Source of the DNA: Nonomuraea turcica
GTDB taxonomy: Bacteria > Actinomycetota > Actinomycetes > Streptosporangiales > Streptosporangiaceae
DNA: 64,000 nucleotides
Reading direction: 5' to 3'
NCBI RefSeq assembly: GCF_030718205.1
Contig: NZ_JAUZQF010000001.1
Span: forward strand, 310,001-374,000
The notes under the pieces are model-generated. The model saw only the letters and a list, made by a program, of their open reading frames with translations. It was not told the origin of the DNA and searched no databases. Made by a program: the position numbers and the translations under genes. Of this stretch, positions 26,551-35,217 are shown in pieces. The number at the start of each line of letters is the position of its first letter. The stretch's first letter is position 1.

Positions 26551-27393
26551 ATGCTCGAATTCCTGTCTGCCCTGTGCGCCGGCATGGCTACGTGGCTGTG
26601 GCTCTCCCCAAGGACACCGCAGGAACGCCTGGCCCGACTCCGTCCCCCGCAGAAGGGCCCGGATAGCCCTCCCATCTCTCCCTCACAAGCCCTCTCGCCG
26701 TACCAAAACCCGAACATCCCAACATCACCAAGTCCGAACATCGAACGACCCCACCCGACCTGGCTCGATCCACCTCATGACAAGACACGACCGATCACCC
26801 GCAAGACGATCATCACCGCCACGTGCGCTGGAGTGGCGACCGCAGCCCTCATCGGCGGCACGCTCGGAATCCTGGCCGGCCTTCTGATCACTCCCGCCGC
26901 CGGGATGTATCTCCACAAGAAGAAACCGGCACAGAACCAACACGAGCACGAACGAATCATCAATGACCTACCTTTCGCCGCCGATCTGATGACCGCCTGT
27001 CTGCTCGCTGGACGCCCGGTGAGCGCCGCCACCGAGATCGCCGCCAATGCGATCGGCGGCCCCCTAGGCGAGCAGTTGACCTGGGTAAGCGGTCAGCTAC
27101 GCCTAGGTGCCGATCCCGAGCCCACCTGGGCCCTCCTCGCCAATGACCCCGCATTGGGCCGGCTCTCCCGGGCCATGACTCGAGCTGCTCAGAGCGGCGC
27201 CCCGGTAGCAGACGTCCTGACCCGCCTGGCCGACGACGCCCGAGAAGCCGCCCGAGCCGCGTCTGTCGCCTCGGCCAGGCGCGTCGGCGTAAAGGCGGTC
27301 GCACCCTTGGGCTTGTGCTTCCTACCGGCGTTCGTCCTCCTGGGCATCATCCCGGTAATAGCCGGCCTCGCCTCGACAATCGTCCTCCCGTAG
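26551..27393 (+). CDS. tadC: TadC-like pilus assembly membrane protein
   Basis: 280 residues from ATG 26551 (CGGAG lies 7-8 bases upstream); an upstream frame from 26473 has no family support. After a first helix (about 2-18) comes an unusual Pro/Ser/Asn-rich linker of about 55 residues (35-85). Two helices at about 88-125 and the T2SSF domain follow: DLPFAADLMTACLLAGRPVS, AMTRAAQSGAPVADVLTRLA and RRVGVKAVAPLGLCFLPAFVLLGIIP, the last being the strongly conserved TadC C-terminal signature. It forms the membrane platform with TadB. Confidence 0.88.
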   Translation: MLEFLSALCAGMATWLWLSPRTPQERLARLRPPQKGPDSPPISPSQALSPYQNPNIPTSPSPNIERPHPTWLDPPHDKTRPITRKTIITATCAGVATAALIGGTLGILAGLLITPAAGMYLHKKKPAQNQHEHERIINDLPFAADLMTACLLAGRPVSAATEIAANAIGGPLGEQLTWVSGQLRLGADPEPTWALLANDPALGRLSRAMTRAAQSGAPVADVLTRLADDAREAARAASVASARRVGVKAVAPLGLCFLPAFVLLGIIPVIAGLASTIVLP

Positions 27394-27575
27394 CGGTCAT
27401 CCCTCGCGAAACGCGGATCATGGTCATCCACAGACCCCCGTAATCCACAGGACTAGCGCCGTCGCCCCCGCCCATCCACAGAACGCCACTCGGCCCATCG
27501 AACCCGACGTCGTCTCGGCGAACCTAGGTCTCCCGCCGGACAAGAGCCCGGCTCCACCGAGCACCTGGAGGCACG
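27394..27575. other. Intergenic region with three ATCCACAg motifs
   Basis: The 182-bp gap between tadC and the pilin-like gene contains TCATCCACA (27424), TAATCCACA (27441) and CCATCCACA (27472), all in the same orientation. They are one or two mismatches from a DnaA box. GGAGG at about 27566 serves the next gene. No terminator hairpin is evident, so read-through into the pilin is likely. Confidence 0.45.
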
Positions 27576-28127
27576 ATGCATAGTCCCGCCACCACGCCAG
27601 GCAACATCAGCGCCATCCCAGTAGCCCTCCTCGCCACATCGCCGAAAAGCCCAGCCAGCAAGGTGAATCTCAGCAAGACGAACGTTCCCGCGCTCACCCA
27701 CTCCACCGATACGCCCTCGTCTGGCAAGACGGCCGGCATGGCCGTGATCACTCACAACCCGACCCACTCCATTGCAGCTAGAAGCGCAATTCACGAGGCC
27801 GCAGAGGCCGTGCACACAGCTCGCGAGTTCCCAAGGGGCATCGAGCCGGACTCCAAGCACCCATCAGCGCCCCACACCTCCCCGCATAAGCCATCGACCA
27901 CCGCTCCCGATGACCCCAGAGCACGCCGAAGCTCGCGACAGCGGTCCAACAGGTGGCTTCACTACGCGGCCGCCAACCGGGAACGAGGCATGTCCACGGC
28001 TGAGTACGCCGTCGGAACCATCGCAGCCTGCGCTTTCGCCGCACTTCTCTTCAAGGTGGTCAGTAGTCCGGAGGTCCAGGAAATGTTGTCGTCCCTCATC
28101 GACCGAGCGCTCAACACGAACGGGTGA
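27576..28127 (+). CDS. DUF4244 Flp-pilin-like protein with long N-terminal extension
   Basis: 183 residues, ATG preceded by TGGAGGC at good spacing. The last 45 residues form a pilin-like module: RGMSTAEYAVGTIAACAFA, where the glutamate five residues after the RGM turn is as in type IV/Flp pilins, followed by a hydrophobic helix and VVSSPEVQEMLSSLIDRAL, the DUF4244 signature. The 130 residues before it are Ser/Thr/Pro/His/Lys-rich without a fold, far longer than a prepilin leader. Either the message starts further downstream or this is a long leader removed by prepilin peptidase. No peptidase gene is in the window. It overlaps tadE by 4 bp. Confidence 0.75.
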   Translation: MHSPATTPGNISAIPVALLATSPKSPASKVNLSKTNVPALTHSTDTPSSGKTAGMAVITHNPTHSIAARSAIHEAAEAVHTAREFPRGIEPDSKHPSAPHTSPHKPSTTAPDDPRARRSSRQRSNRWLHYAAANRERGMSTAEYAVGTIAACAFAALLFKVVSSPEVQEMLSSLIDRALNTNG

Positions 28128-28561
28128 CCCTACGCCCCGCACAGGTTACGCCTCTCGCGTGGACCACTAGGCGCGGCCGGACCACGACTGCGGGGGCGCG
28201 AGCTCCGATGGACGGCCAGCGGATGGCATCGCGCGGCTCGGTGACGGCCGAGACCGCCGCGATGCTGCCGGGGCTCATGCTCGTCCTGGCTGCCGCGCTA
28301 TGGGCCATCCAAGCCGTAGGCACGCAATTGGAATGCGTGGACGCGGCCCGCGCGGCGGCCCGAGCCGCCGCTCGGGGCGAGCCGCTGGACCAGGTCCGCG
28401 ACGTCGCCCGCTCGGCCACACACCCAGATGCTCACGTAGACGTAACGCGCGACACAGAGACCACAAAAGTGCAGATCACAGTGCAAGTACGACCAGCATG
28501 GGGTTCCTCGCTGCCAGCAGTTCGCGTATCAGCTTCGGCCACCGCCGATACCGAATCATGA
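28124..28561 (+). CDS. tadE: TadE family pilus assembly protein
   Basis: 145 residues from GTG 28124 (GTGA overlap with the pilin-like stop). An Arg/Thr-rich leader of about 35 residues precedes SRGSVTAETAAMLPGLMLVL, the TadE pseudopilin motif with the conserved glutamate. A membrane helix and an alanine-rich AARAAARAAARGE helix follow. A periplasmic beta-rich tail (VQITVQVRPAWG...) completes it. TadE-like proteins are minor pilins or pseudopilins of Flp systems. Confidence 0.85.
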   Translation: MTLRPAQVTPLAWTTRRGRTTTAGARAPMDGQRMASRGSVTAETAAMLPGLMLVLAAALWAIQAVGTQLECVDAARAAARAAARGEPLDQVRDVARSATHPDAHVDVTRDTETTKVQITVQVRPAWGSSLPAVRVSASATADTES

Positions 28562-28699
28562 CGACCGCCATGACGTAGAAGAGAGGCCGTGGAGTCGTGG
28601 GATCCATCCACCGTTCGCCATCTAGAGAGGGTGAGAGCGGATGTATGCCAGCTTGCCGCATCTTGCCGGCAACGGCTCCATGGCAGCCTCCACGGCCCA

Positions 28700-29075
28700 C
28701 GACCCGCGGCCCACACCCGCGACCCGAGACCACACGTGCGGGCCGTGTCCATACCGGCGGCCCGTTGCCCACACCGACGACCGCGACCCGTATCCGCACG
28801 CGGGCCGTGTCCACGCCGTCGACCCGCGGCCCACAGGGCACCCGCGACCCGAGACCACACGTGCGGGCCAGTCCATACCGGCGACCCGCAGCCCACACCG
28901 GCGACCCCCGCCCCATATCCACACGCGCGGGCCGTGTCCACGCCGTCGACCCGCGGCCCACACGGCACCCGCGACCCGAGACCACACGCGCGGCCCGCGC
29001 CTACACCGGCGACCCGCGGCGCACATCGCGACCCGCGGCCCGTGGCCCGCGACCGGCGACCTGCAACCCACGACC
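28700..29075. repeat. 126-bp tandem repeat inside the tad cluster
   Basis: ACCCGCGACCCGAGACCACA recurs at 28715, 28840 and 28967, giving periods of 125 and 127 bp. Between copies GTGTCCACGCCGTCGACCCG and related CCGGCGACCCGC blocks also recur. About 2.8 copies are present. The repeat leaves several frames open on both strands, so those open frames are not evidence for genes. It separates tadE from the tadE/G-like gene and contains no convincing start or hairpin. Confidence 0.75.
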
Positions 29076-29115
29076 ACGAACCCACCAGCAAGGTGGCACG
29101 TAAGGGGAGGTAGCA

Positions 29116-29490
29116 ATCAATCCCAGGGAACGAGGGTCAGCCACGATATGGGGCGTTGCCCTCATGGGGCTCCTGATGGCCGTCGCTACGGCGTTCGCCA
29201 CCGTGGGCGCCGCGCGGGTGGCCCGCCATCGCGTCAACAACGCCGCCGACATGAGCGCCCTTGCCGCCGCCAGGTTGGCTCTCTTCGACCCCGAAGGCGC
29301 CTGCGCCAGAGCCGCCGCACTGGCCGCCGAGAACGGCGTCGAGCTGACCCGATGCGAGATCAACGATGAGGTGGCCGATGTCTGGACCTCGTTACCGATC
29401 TCGTTGCCCATTGTCGGCACTCGCACCGTGAGCGGCAGAGCGCGGGCGGGCCCGGCAGAGCGGACGCCACTCGGCAGCGACGATCATTAG
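29116..29490 (+). CDS. TadE/G-like secreted pilus protein, probable ATC start
   Basis: The product contains RERGSATIWGVALMGLLMAV, the RGSAT-W opening of actinobacterial TadE/G-like (Rv3655c-type) proteins. A membrane helix, RHRVNNAADMSALAAARLAL and a single conserved Cys pair (GACARA, TRCEI) follow. The first ATG (29164) falls inside the membrane helix and would delete the signature. The frame upstream is open only to a stop at 29101-29103. It has no ATG, GTG or TTG, yet AGGGGAGG (29103-29110) lies five bases before ATC 29116. I therefore place the start at ATC. 124 residues. Confidence 0.7.
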   Translation: MNPRERGSATIWGVALMGLLMAVATAFATVGAARVARHRVNNAADMSALAAARLALFDPEGACARAAALAAENGVELTRCEINDEVADVWTSLPISLPIVGTRTVSGRARAGPAERTPLGSDDH

Positions 29491-29493
29491 AAG

Positions 29494-29563
29494 CCATCGC
29501 TGCGCTGCGATGGTCGGGCCATGATGGGCTGCTCCGGGCGGTGCTGCAGGATCCCTGCAGCAC
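29494..29563 (+). terminator. Two successive hairpins after the tad cluster
   Basis: CCATCGC/GCGATGG (29494-29513, 7-bp stem, 6-nt loop) begins 4 nt after the stop. GTGCTGCAGG/CCTGCAGCAC (29541-29563) is a perfect 10-bp stem with a 3-nt loop. Neither has a T-run. Together they mark the end of the tad transcript. The remaining sequence to 29944 contains one further imperfect stem (GGAGCGCCTGT...ACAGGCGCCTCC near 29597-29640) and no supported gene. Confidence 0.65.
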
Positions 29564-29944
29564 AGGCCGGACGCCGCGCGGCCTCCCTCCGAAAGGGAGC
29601 GCCTGTCGAAGGGTGGTTTCTGAGATCACAGGCGCCTCCTGCAGGGCTGGTGAGTGTGTTTGGGAGGATGGATCAAACGGGGCTTTTGGGGTTTGTGAGA
29701 CAAGGTCGCAATCAAGTCACGACTTCTTGGACAGCGTGTCCAAGAGTTGGATATCTCGCGTAACGTTCCGCTTACCCTCGGTCCATGCCGTCTACGACAA
29801 AGGGTCTGGGAGAGCCGGGACGGAGTCGCTAAGGTGCGGGTCCGGGGGCGGTCGGTGACCGTATCGCCGGGCGGACTGCACTTCCGATCGTCGTCCGAAT
29901 CCCCCCATCCGGACGGCGCGAGGCTCTCGATGGAGGGAAGCGTC

Positions 29945-31765
29945 GTGACGGTAGTTGGCAGAGTGGTGACCGCGGGGATCGTCGCGGTGGCATCCATTGT
30001 GCTCGGCGGTTCTGCCCAGCCTGTGACGGCGGCCACGGTGACCGGGGTGACGCAGGCCGGCTCCTCCGGGCAGATCACCTCACCCTCCGACGGTCAGGTC
30101 GTCTCGAGTTCGTCAGTCACGGTTTCCGCGCGTACGGGGCTGATGCAGCTCCGCATGGGCCTGTACGTGGATGGGCCATCGACACCCACGCAGAAGGTGG
30201 CCGATGGCGGAGCGAACCAGACGATTTCCGGTACGTTCGACGCCGGGAACGCCCCCAATGGCACGTTCACCGTGACACTCAAAGGCGAGATCACCGGGAC
30301 CGCCTACGCGAACAGCACGTTCAAGCTACGGCGGCCCGCCCAGACCCCAGGCAACGTGAACGCCAGCCTCCAGGGCACCAAAAAGATCTCGGTGACCTGG
30401 AGCAAGGGATCCGAGCCCGACTTGCAGTCGTACGAGGTGGCCAACACCCACTCCGGAGTCGTGGGGCGGGTGCCTGTGGACAGCGCGTGCGCCGGCGGCA
30501 CCTGCGAGGCGGCGCTCGCCGTGCCGGCCAATGCGGCGGGGCAGAAGGTGGGATTCACGGTCAAGGCGTTCCGGGGTGACGGCGACGGCGGGTCGATCGG
30601 GTCGGACGAATCGGGTGCCGCCTACGTCACGATCCCCGCCCCGCCCGCCGCCCAGCCGAAGAAGGAAACGGCCAAGACCCGGCAGACGCCGAAGGACACC
30701 CGGAAGGTCGATCCGCTGCCGACCCTGCCGGCCAAGAAGCAGACCGTGCCCACGAGCAAGCCGACCACCCGCAAGCCGACGACCTCCAGGTTGCCCGCCA
30801 TCCCCGATACCGACGCGGACGGCAACCTCCCGATCCCGACCGCCGACAGCCAGGGTGACACGGGCGGCCTGAACCCCGCGGGAACCAAGGAAGATGGCAC
30901 GGACTCCGCGCCTGTCCAGGCGGGTGATGTGAAGGCGCAATCGGACGAGTCCCCGATCGGGAACTTCGGCCAGTATGGGCTCTACATCGCGGGCGGCCTG
31001 CTCCTGCTGCTGCTCGGCGCCCACGCAGGGGCTTGGGCCCGGAGACGCGCGCTCGCCGCCGAGGGCGGACGGCACCCCCAAGCCCCGGCCGTCATGGCTT
31101 CGAGGGCGGTTGCCGATTCGGAGGGGGGCGAGGTGGCGGCGGCGGTGCGAGCTGATGACGGCGGCGTCCCGGTGACCTCGACACCCCCTCGGCGCAGGCC
31201 AGCTGTGATCCTTGCCGTGGCCAAGACACGCGTTCCCGATCGTTCACCTGCTTCGAAGGCGTCGTCGGCCGATCGGCCACATACTGAGGACGCGTCCTCG
31301 GCCGAGGGTTCAGTGGGTGACGGTCTGTCGTCGGTTGGCCGGCTCCCCGAGGCGGCTCTGCCCGACCAGGCACACAAGGAAGTGCCTGCCGTGGCGCCGT
31401 CAGATGGTGGCGAGGCGCGGGCGGTCGAGGGCACGGCCGGGGATGCGGGTGGTGCCGACGAAGCGCCCGTGGTCGACGAAGTGCGCGTGGTTCGTCAGGA
31501 GCCGGTGCGGATCGCCCTGCCCAGTTCGGCTGTTACGGATGTGCCTGAGTCGTCGGCTTCCGTTCTGCGCCCCGCCGTGCGGATCGAGGATCGCTGGGAC
31601 GACTACCTGCCGCCGTCGCCCAGGTCCATGGAGGACAGTGGGTTCTGGGAGCGGCCACAGCCTGGGGCCGCGGATTTCTGGGCCGCGGACGACGATGACG
31701 ACGACAACGCCGGGGATGAAGGGGATGAGGACAAGCGCGCCTATGCGGCACGCCGGCGCGCCTGA
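29945..31765 (+). CDS. Secreted, membrane-anchored protein with Fn3-like domain
   Basis: 606 residues from GTG 29945, chosen because GGAGGG lies seven bases upstream; a longer frame to 29747 lacks codon bias. A signal peptide (about 1-30, ending near PVTAAT) precedes a beta-sandwich region and an Fn3-like domain (PGNVNASLQG...VTWSKGSEPDLQSYEV, about 133-225). A Lys/Pro/Thr-rich linker (about 230-290) leads to one membrane helix (about 343-363). The 240-residue cytoplasmic tail is disordered and ends in a run of Asp/Glu (about 581-600). No sortase motif. It directly follows the tad cluster and may be a surface or cell-wall-spanning protein; its function is unknown. Confidence 0.75.
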   Translation: MTVVGRVVTAGIVAVASIVLGGSAQPVTAATVTGVTQAGSSGQITSPSDGQVVSSSSVTVSARTGLMQLRMGLYVDGPSTPTQKVADGGANQTISGTFDAGNAPNGTFTVTLKGEITGTAYANSTFKLRRPAQTPGNVNASLQGTKKISVTWSKGSEPDLQSYEVANTHSGVVGRVPVDSACAGGTCEAALAVPANAAGQKVGFTVKAFRGDGDGGSIGSDESGAAYVTIPAPPAAQPKKETAKTRQTPKDTRKVDPLPTLPAKKQTVPTSKPTTRKPTTSRLPAIPDTDADGNLPIPTADSQGDTGGLNPAGTKEDGTDSAPVQAGDVKAQSDESPIGNFGQYGLYIAGGLLLLLLGAHAGAWARRRALAAEGGRHPQAPAVMASRAVADSEGGEVAAAVRADDGGVPVTSTPPRRRPAVILAVAKTRVPDRSPASKASSADRPHTEDASSAEGSVGDGLSSVGRLPEAALPDQAHKEVPAVAPSDGGEARAVEGTAGDAGGADEAPVVDEVRVVRQEPVRIALPSSAVTDVPESSASVLRPAVRIEDRWDDYLPPSPRSMEDSGFWERPQPGAADFWAADDDDDDNAGDEGDEDKRAYAARRRA

Positions 31766-31823
31766 AGGACCGCCAGGTCCTACGTCAGTGCTGCCGACGC
31801 TGGGCCATCATCGGCCTGGCGCA

Positions 31824-31920
31824 AGTGCCAGCCCGGTCCGGCGCAGTGCCAGCCCGGTCCGGCGCAGTGCCAGCCCGGTCCGGCGCAGTGCCAGCCCGGT
31901 CCGGCGCAGTGCCAGCCCCG
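31824..31920. repeat. 21-bp tandem repeats, four and a half copies
   Basis: AGTGCCAGCCCGGTCCGGCG plus C is repeated at 31824, 31845, 31866 and 31887 with no mismatch, then decays at 31908. Looser copies (GCAGTGCCACCCCCGATCCG) continue to about 31980. The array fills the gap between the convergent surface-protein and helicase genes. No gene is supported in 31766-32069. Confidence 0.85.
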
Positions 31921-32069
31921 AGCCGAGGCTGAGCCATCATCGACCCGACGCAGTGCCACCCCCGATCCGGCGTGGAGCCATCGCGTAGCGGACGAAGTCG
32001 TGCGGTTCACCTGGTCAAGGGCCTGATCGCGGGCGGGTTTCCGTCATGCCGGTCGTGCTCCGGTGTTGG

Positions 32070-34694
32070 TCATTCGGTGGCCAAGAGTGTGTTCAGGAGA
32101 CGGATCGCGCCGCGTTTGTGCAGGGGTTCGTTGCCATTGCCGCATTTCGGGGACTGGATGCAGGATGGGCAGCCGCGTTCGCATTCGCAGGACGCGATGG
32201 CTTCGCGGGTGGCCGTCAGCCAGTCCGTCGCGCGGGCGTAGCCGCGTTCGGCGAAACCGGCGCCGCCTTCGTGGCCGTCGTACACGAACACCGTGAGCAG
32301 GCCTGTGTCGGCGTGCAGCTCCGTGGAGACGCCGCCGATGTCCCAGCGGTCGCAGGTGGCGAACAGCGGCAGCAGGCCGATCGAGGCGTGCTCGGCGGCA
32401 TGGGCTGCGCCTCCGAGGTCGATGCCCGCTTCCGCGAGGGGCGCCACGGCCGAGGCGGGCAGCGTCCACCAGACCGCGCGGGTACGGAGCGTACGGGGCG
32501 GCAGGTCGAGCGGCTCGTCGCCGAGCATCTCGCCGGAGTGGAGACGCCTCATGAGGTACGAGACCACCTGCCTGGTCACCTCCACCTGGCCGAAGTGCAG
32601 CGTGCCGGGACCCAGTGGCTGGGAACGCTCGGTGGCCAGGATGGAGATGTCGGTTATGTCCCGCGCGAACGTCGAGTAGTCGGGATTGGCGCTGGAGACC
32701 AGGGCCACGCCGGCGTCCAGGTCGAGGAGCTCCACGAGGAAGGTCTCGCCCTGGTGGATGTAGACCGCGCCGGTGTGGACGGTGGTGTGCGCGGACGGCT
32801 CGTCCACGCTGCCCAGGAGGCGGCCCGTGGACGACTCGACGACCTGGATCGGGGCGCCTCCGCCGCCTCTGATGTCGGCGAGGTCGGTGGCCCGCTCGCG
32901 CCTGGTCCAGAACCAGCCCGCCGGGCGCTTCCGCAGCAATCCTTCGCCGACCAGGTCGTCCAGGACATCGGGGGTGGTGGGGCCGAAGATGGGCAGGTCG
33001 TCCTCGGTCAGGGGGATCTCGGCGGCCGCGGCGCAGAGATGAGGGCCCAGGACGTACGGGTTGCCGGGGTCCAGGACGATGGCCTCCACGGGCTGGCCGA
33101 ACAGGGCCTGCGGGTGGTGGACGAGGTAGGTGTCCAGTGGGTCGTCTCTGGCGATCAGCACGGCGAGGGCGTCCCGGCCGTCGCGGCCCGCGCGGCCTGC
33201 CTGCTGCCACAGGGAGGCCCGGGTGCCGGGCCAGCCCGCGATCAGCACGGCGTCCAGGCCGGAGACGTCGACGCCTAGCTCGAGGGCGTTCGTGGTGGCC
33301 AGGCCCATGATGGTGCCTTCGCGGAGCGCCTTCTCCAGGAGGCGGCGGTCTTCCGCGAGGTAGCCGGCTCGATAGGCGGCGATCTTGTTCGGGAGGTCCG
33401 CCAGGTCGGGGAGGTCCGCCGGCGTCCAGGTGTCCGCTGAGGGCAAGGTGCCATGGGGCCGATCGAGGTGCGCCGGCCGCTCGGGGGCTGTCTGGCGATT
33501 CGCGCGGCTGGAGGCGGGGGGCGTGGCGCCGTGGTTTTGGGCGGCTGGCGTGGCGCTGCGGTCTTGGGCAGGGGGCGTGGCGCTACGGTCGTGGGCAGGC
33601 GTCGCAGGTGCAGGGCCTGGGCCAGGCGTTGACGGTGTAGGGCCCGGAGCCTGCGCGGCAGGTGCGGCGGTGGGTCCATGGGGTGTGGGGGACATGCCCG
33701 TACCGATGAAGGGCATGGAGAAGGCGACGTCGGCGAGTTTGGCGCGGGCCGACAGCGCGACCGTCTCCGCGCCGCGCCGGGAGCGGACGAAGGCGAGCGT
33801 GCGGACGTCCGCCAGAACGAGGTCCGCGAGCAGATCCGCCGTCTCCGCCGTCGCCGTGCGCCGCACAGGAGCCCCTCCCTCGCCCCGTAGCTCCGTCAGA
33901 GGCGGCTCCCACAGCGCGATGGTGGTAGACCCCTTGGGAGAGGCGTCCACAGTCACCTCGTCCATCTCAAGCCCCGTCAGCCTCATCGCGAACGTCCCCG
34001 GCTCGCTGGCCGTCGCCGAGGCGAGCAAGAACGTGGGTCGCGAGCCGTACCGGGCGCAGACGCGGCGCAGGCGGCGCAGGATCTGGGCGACGTGGGAGCC
34101 GAAGACGCCGCGGTAGCCGTGGCACTCGTCCACGACGATCAGGCGGAGCCGGCGGAAGAACGCGGACCACTGCGCGTGTCGCGGCAAAATCCCCCGATGG
34201 AGCATGTCTGGATTTGTCAGGACGTAGTTCGCGTGCTGGCGGACCCACGTCCGCTCCTCGAACGGCGTGTCCCCGTCGAAGCAGGCCGCGCGTACCTGGG
34301 TGATGCGCAGCTCCCGCAGCCCGCGCAGCTGGTCGGCGGCCAGGGCCTTGGTCGGCGTCAGATACAGCACCGTGCCGCCGTCCAGACACGAGGCGACGGC
34401 CGGAGTGAGGTACGCCAGCGACTTCCCCGACGCCGTCCCTGTGGAGATGATCACGTTTCGGCCACGAAATGCCAGGTCGGCGGCCTCATATTGGTGAGGC
34501 CAGAGTCCTGTCACCCCGCGGTTCGCCAAGCGCGTAACAAGCACTTCTGGCGTCCATTTGGGCCAGCGGCCTTGACCGGCCTGACGTGCTGGAACATGCT
34601 CCACATGGGTGACACGCTCATGACGTGCGGGAACACTAAGCAGGTGGCGGAGGAGTGGACCTGCTTGTTCTGGGGAGGATGCCGAGGAAGTCAC
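32070..34694 (-). CDS. DEAD/DEAH-box helicase with DUF1998 domain
   Basis: 874 residues from GTG 34694; a longer frame runs through bldG antisense and is rejected. RecA-1 motifs are STGTASGKSLAY (about 84), LTPTKALAADQL, DECHGYRG (about 190) and SATASEP. RecA-2 has ALELGVDVSGLDAVLIAGWPG and QQAGRAGRDG. A Pro/Ala/Thr-rich insert of about 80 residues (about 335-415) interrupts the second half. The C-terminal DUF1998 part carries a cysteine group (CECERGCPSC, then PKCGNG). This is the SftH/MrfA-like branch, which acts in DNA repair. Its place next to bldG matches, as I recall, S. coelicolor. Confidence 0.88.
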   Translation of the reverse strand: MTSSASSPEQAGPLLRHLLSVPARHERVTHVEHVPARQAGQGRWPKWTPEVLVTRLANRGVTGLWPHQYEAADLAFRGRNVIISTGTASGKSLAYLTPAVASCLDGGTVLYLTPTKALAADQLRGLRELRITQVRAACFDGDTPFEERTWVRQHANYVLTNPDMLHRGILPRHAQWSAFFRRLRLIVVDECHGYRGVFGSHVAQILRRLRRVCARYGSRPTFLLASATASEPGTFAMRLTGLEMDEVTVDASPKGSTTIALWEPPLTELRGEGGAPVRRTATAETADLLADLVLADVRTLAFVRSRRGAETVALSARAKLADVAFSMPFIGTGMSPTPHGPTAAPAAQAPGPTPSTPGPGPAPATPAHDRSATPPAQDRSATPAAQNHGATPPASSRANRQTAPERPAHLDRPHGTLPSADTWTPADLPDLADLPNKIAAYRAGYLAEDRRLLEKALREGTIMGLATTNALELGVDVSGLDAVLIAGWPGTRASLWQQAGRAGRDGRDALAVLIARDDPLDTYLVHHPQALFGQPVEAIVLDPGNPYVLGPHLCAAAAEIPLTEDDLPIFGPTTPDVLDDLVGEGLLRKRPAGWFWTRRERATDLADIRGGGGAPIQVVESSTGRLLGSVDEPSAHTTVHTGAVYIHQGETFLVELLDLDAGVALVSSANPDYSTFARDITDISILATERSQPLGPGTLHFGQVEVTRQVVSYLMRRLHSGEMLGDEPLDLPPRTLRTRAVWWTLPASAVAPLAEAGIDLGGAAHAAEHASIGLLPLFATCDRWDIGGVSTELHADTGLLTVFVYDGHEGGAGFAERGYARATDWLTATREAIASCECERGCPSCIQSPKCGNGNEPLHKRGAIRLLNTLLATE

Positions 34695-34865
34695 TGTTTC
34701 CAGTCTTGCATCGATGGGCAAAGTCGCCGGGAATCGTGATTTCGTATAGACACAAGCCACACGCGTGGTTGAATGCCCACGCGTCAAGGTCGGGCAGTCT
34801 GGAGCCGAGACTCCAGATTGCCAGGCTGGCAAGAGTACTTTCGCAGGCGAGGCGCTGGAGGATCT

Positions 34866-35216
34866 GTGGATCTGAAGTTGGATCACCACAACGAGGACCG
34901 ACTCACCATCGTCGAGGTCGAGGGTGAGATCGATGTCTACACCGCGCCGAGATTGCGTGAGCTTCTGATCGACCTGGTGAACAAGGGTAACTTCCACCTT
35001 CTCGTCAACATGGAGAAGGTCGACTTCCTCGACTCCACGGGCCTGGGCGTCCTGGTCGGCGGGCTCAAGCGTGTACGGGCGCACGACGGCTCCCTCGAGC
35101 TGGTCTGCACGCAGGAGCGCATCCTCAAGATCTTCCGGATCACCGGTCTGACCAAGGTCTTCGGGATCTACGCTTCGGTCGACGAAGCCAAGGAAGCTCA
35201 CGGCAAAGACAAGTAG
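34866..35216 (+). CDS. bldG: BldG anti-sigma factor antagonist
   Basis: 116 residues from GTG 34866, with GGAG six bases upstream; a longer frame from 34773 is not needed. The STAS domain reads [20 protein letters not shown], then [22 protein letters not shown], with the phosphorylatable serine at position 57, the residue phosphorylated in S. coelicolor Bld[17 protein letters not shown] is the BldG C-terminal signature. BldG is needed for aerial growth and antibiotic production by controlling anti-sigma factors. The anti-sigma gene follows after 1 bp. The 171-bp upstream gap probably holds the bldG promoter. Confidence 0.95.
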   Translation: MDLKLDHHNEDRLTIVEVEGEIDVYTAPRLRELLIDLVNKGNFHLLVNMEKVDFLDSTGLGVLVGGLKRVRAHDGSLELVCTQERILKIFRITGLTKVFGIYASVDEAKEAHGKDK

Positions 35217-35217
35217 C

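Noticed and set aside
23208..27480. DnaA-box-like sequences as a replication origin
   Set aside because: Only isolated or imperfect boxes, and no dnaA, dnaN or AT-rich unwinding region nearby.
28589..29369. Three overlapping open frames between tadE and the last pilus gene
   Set aside because: They coincide with the 126-bp repeat, differ in frame and show no recognisable protein.
29747..29944. Longer start for the Fn3 protein
   Set aside because: Codons lack GC third-position bias, and GGAGGG before GTG 29945 gives a signal peptide directly.
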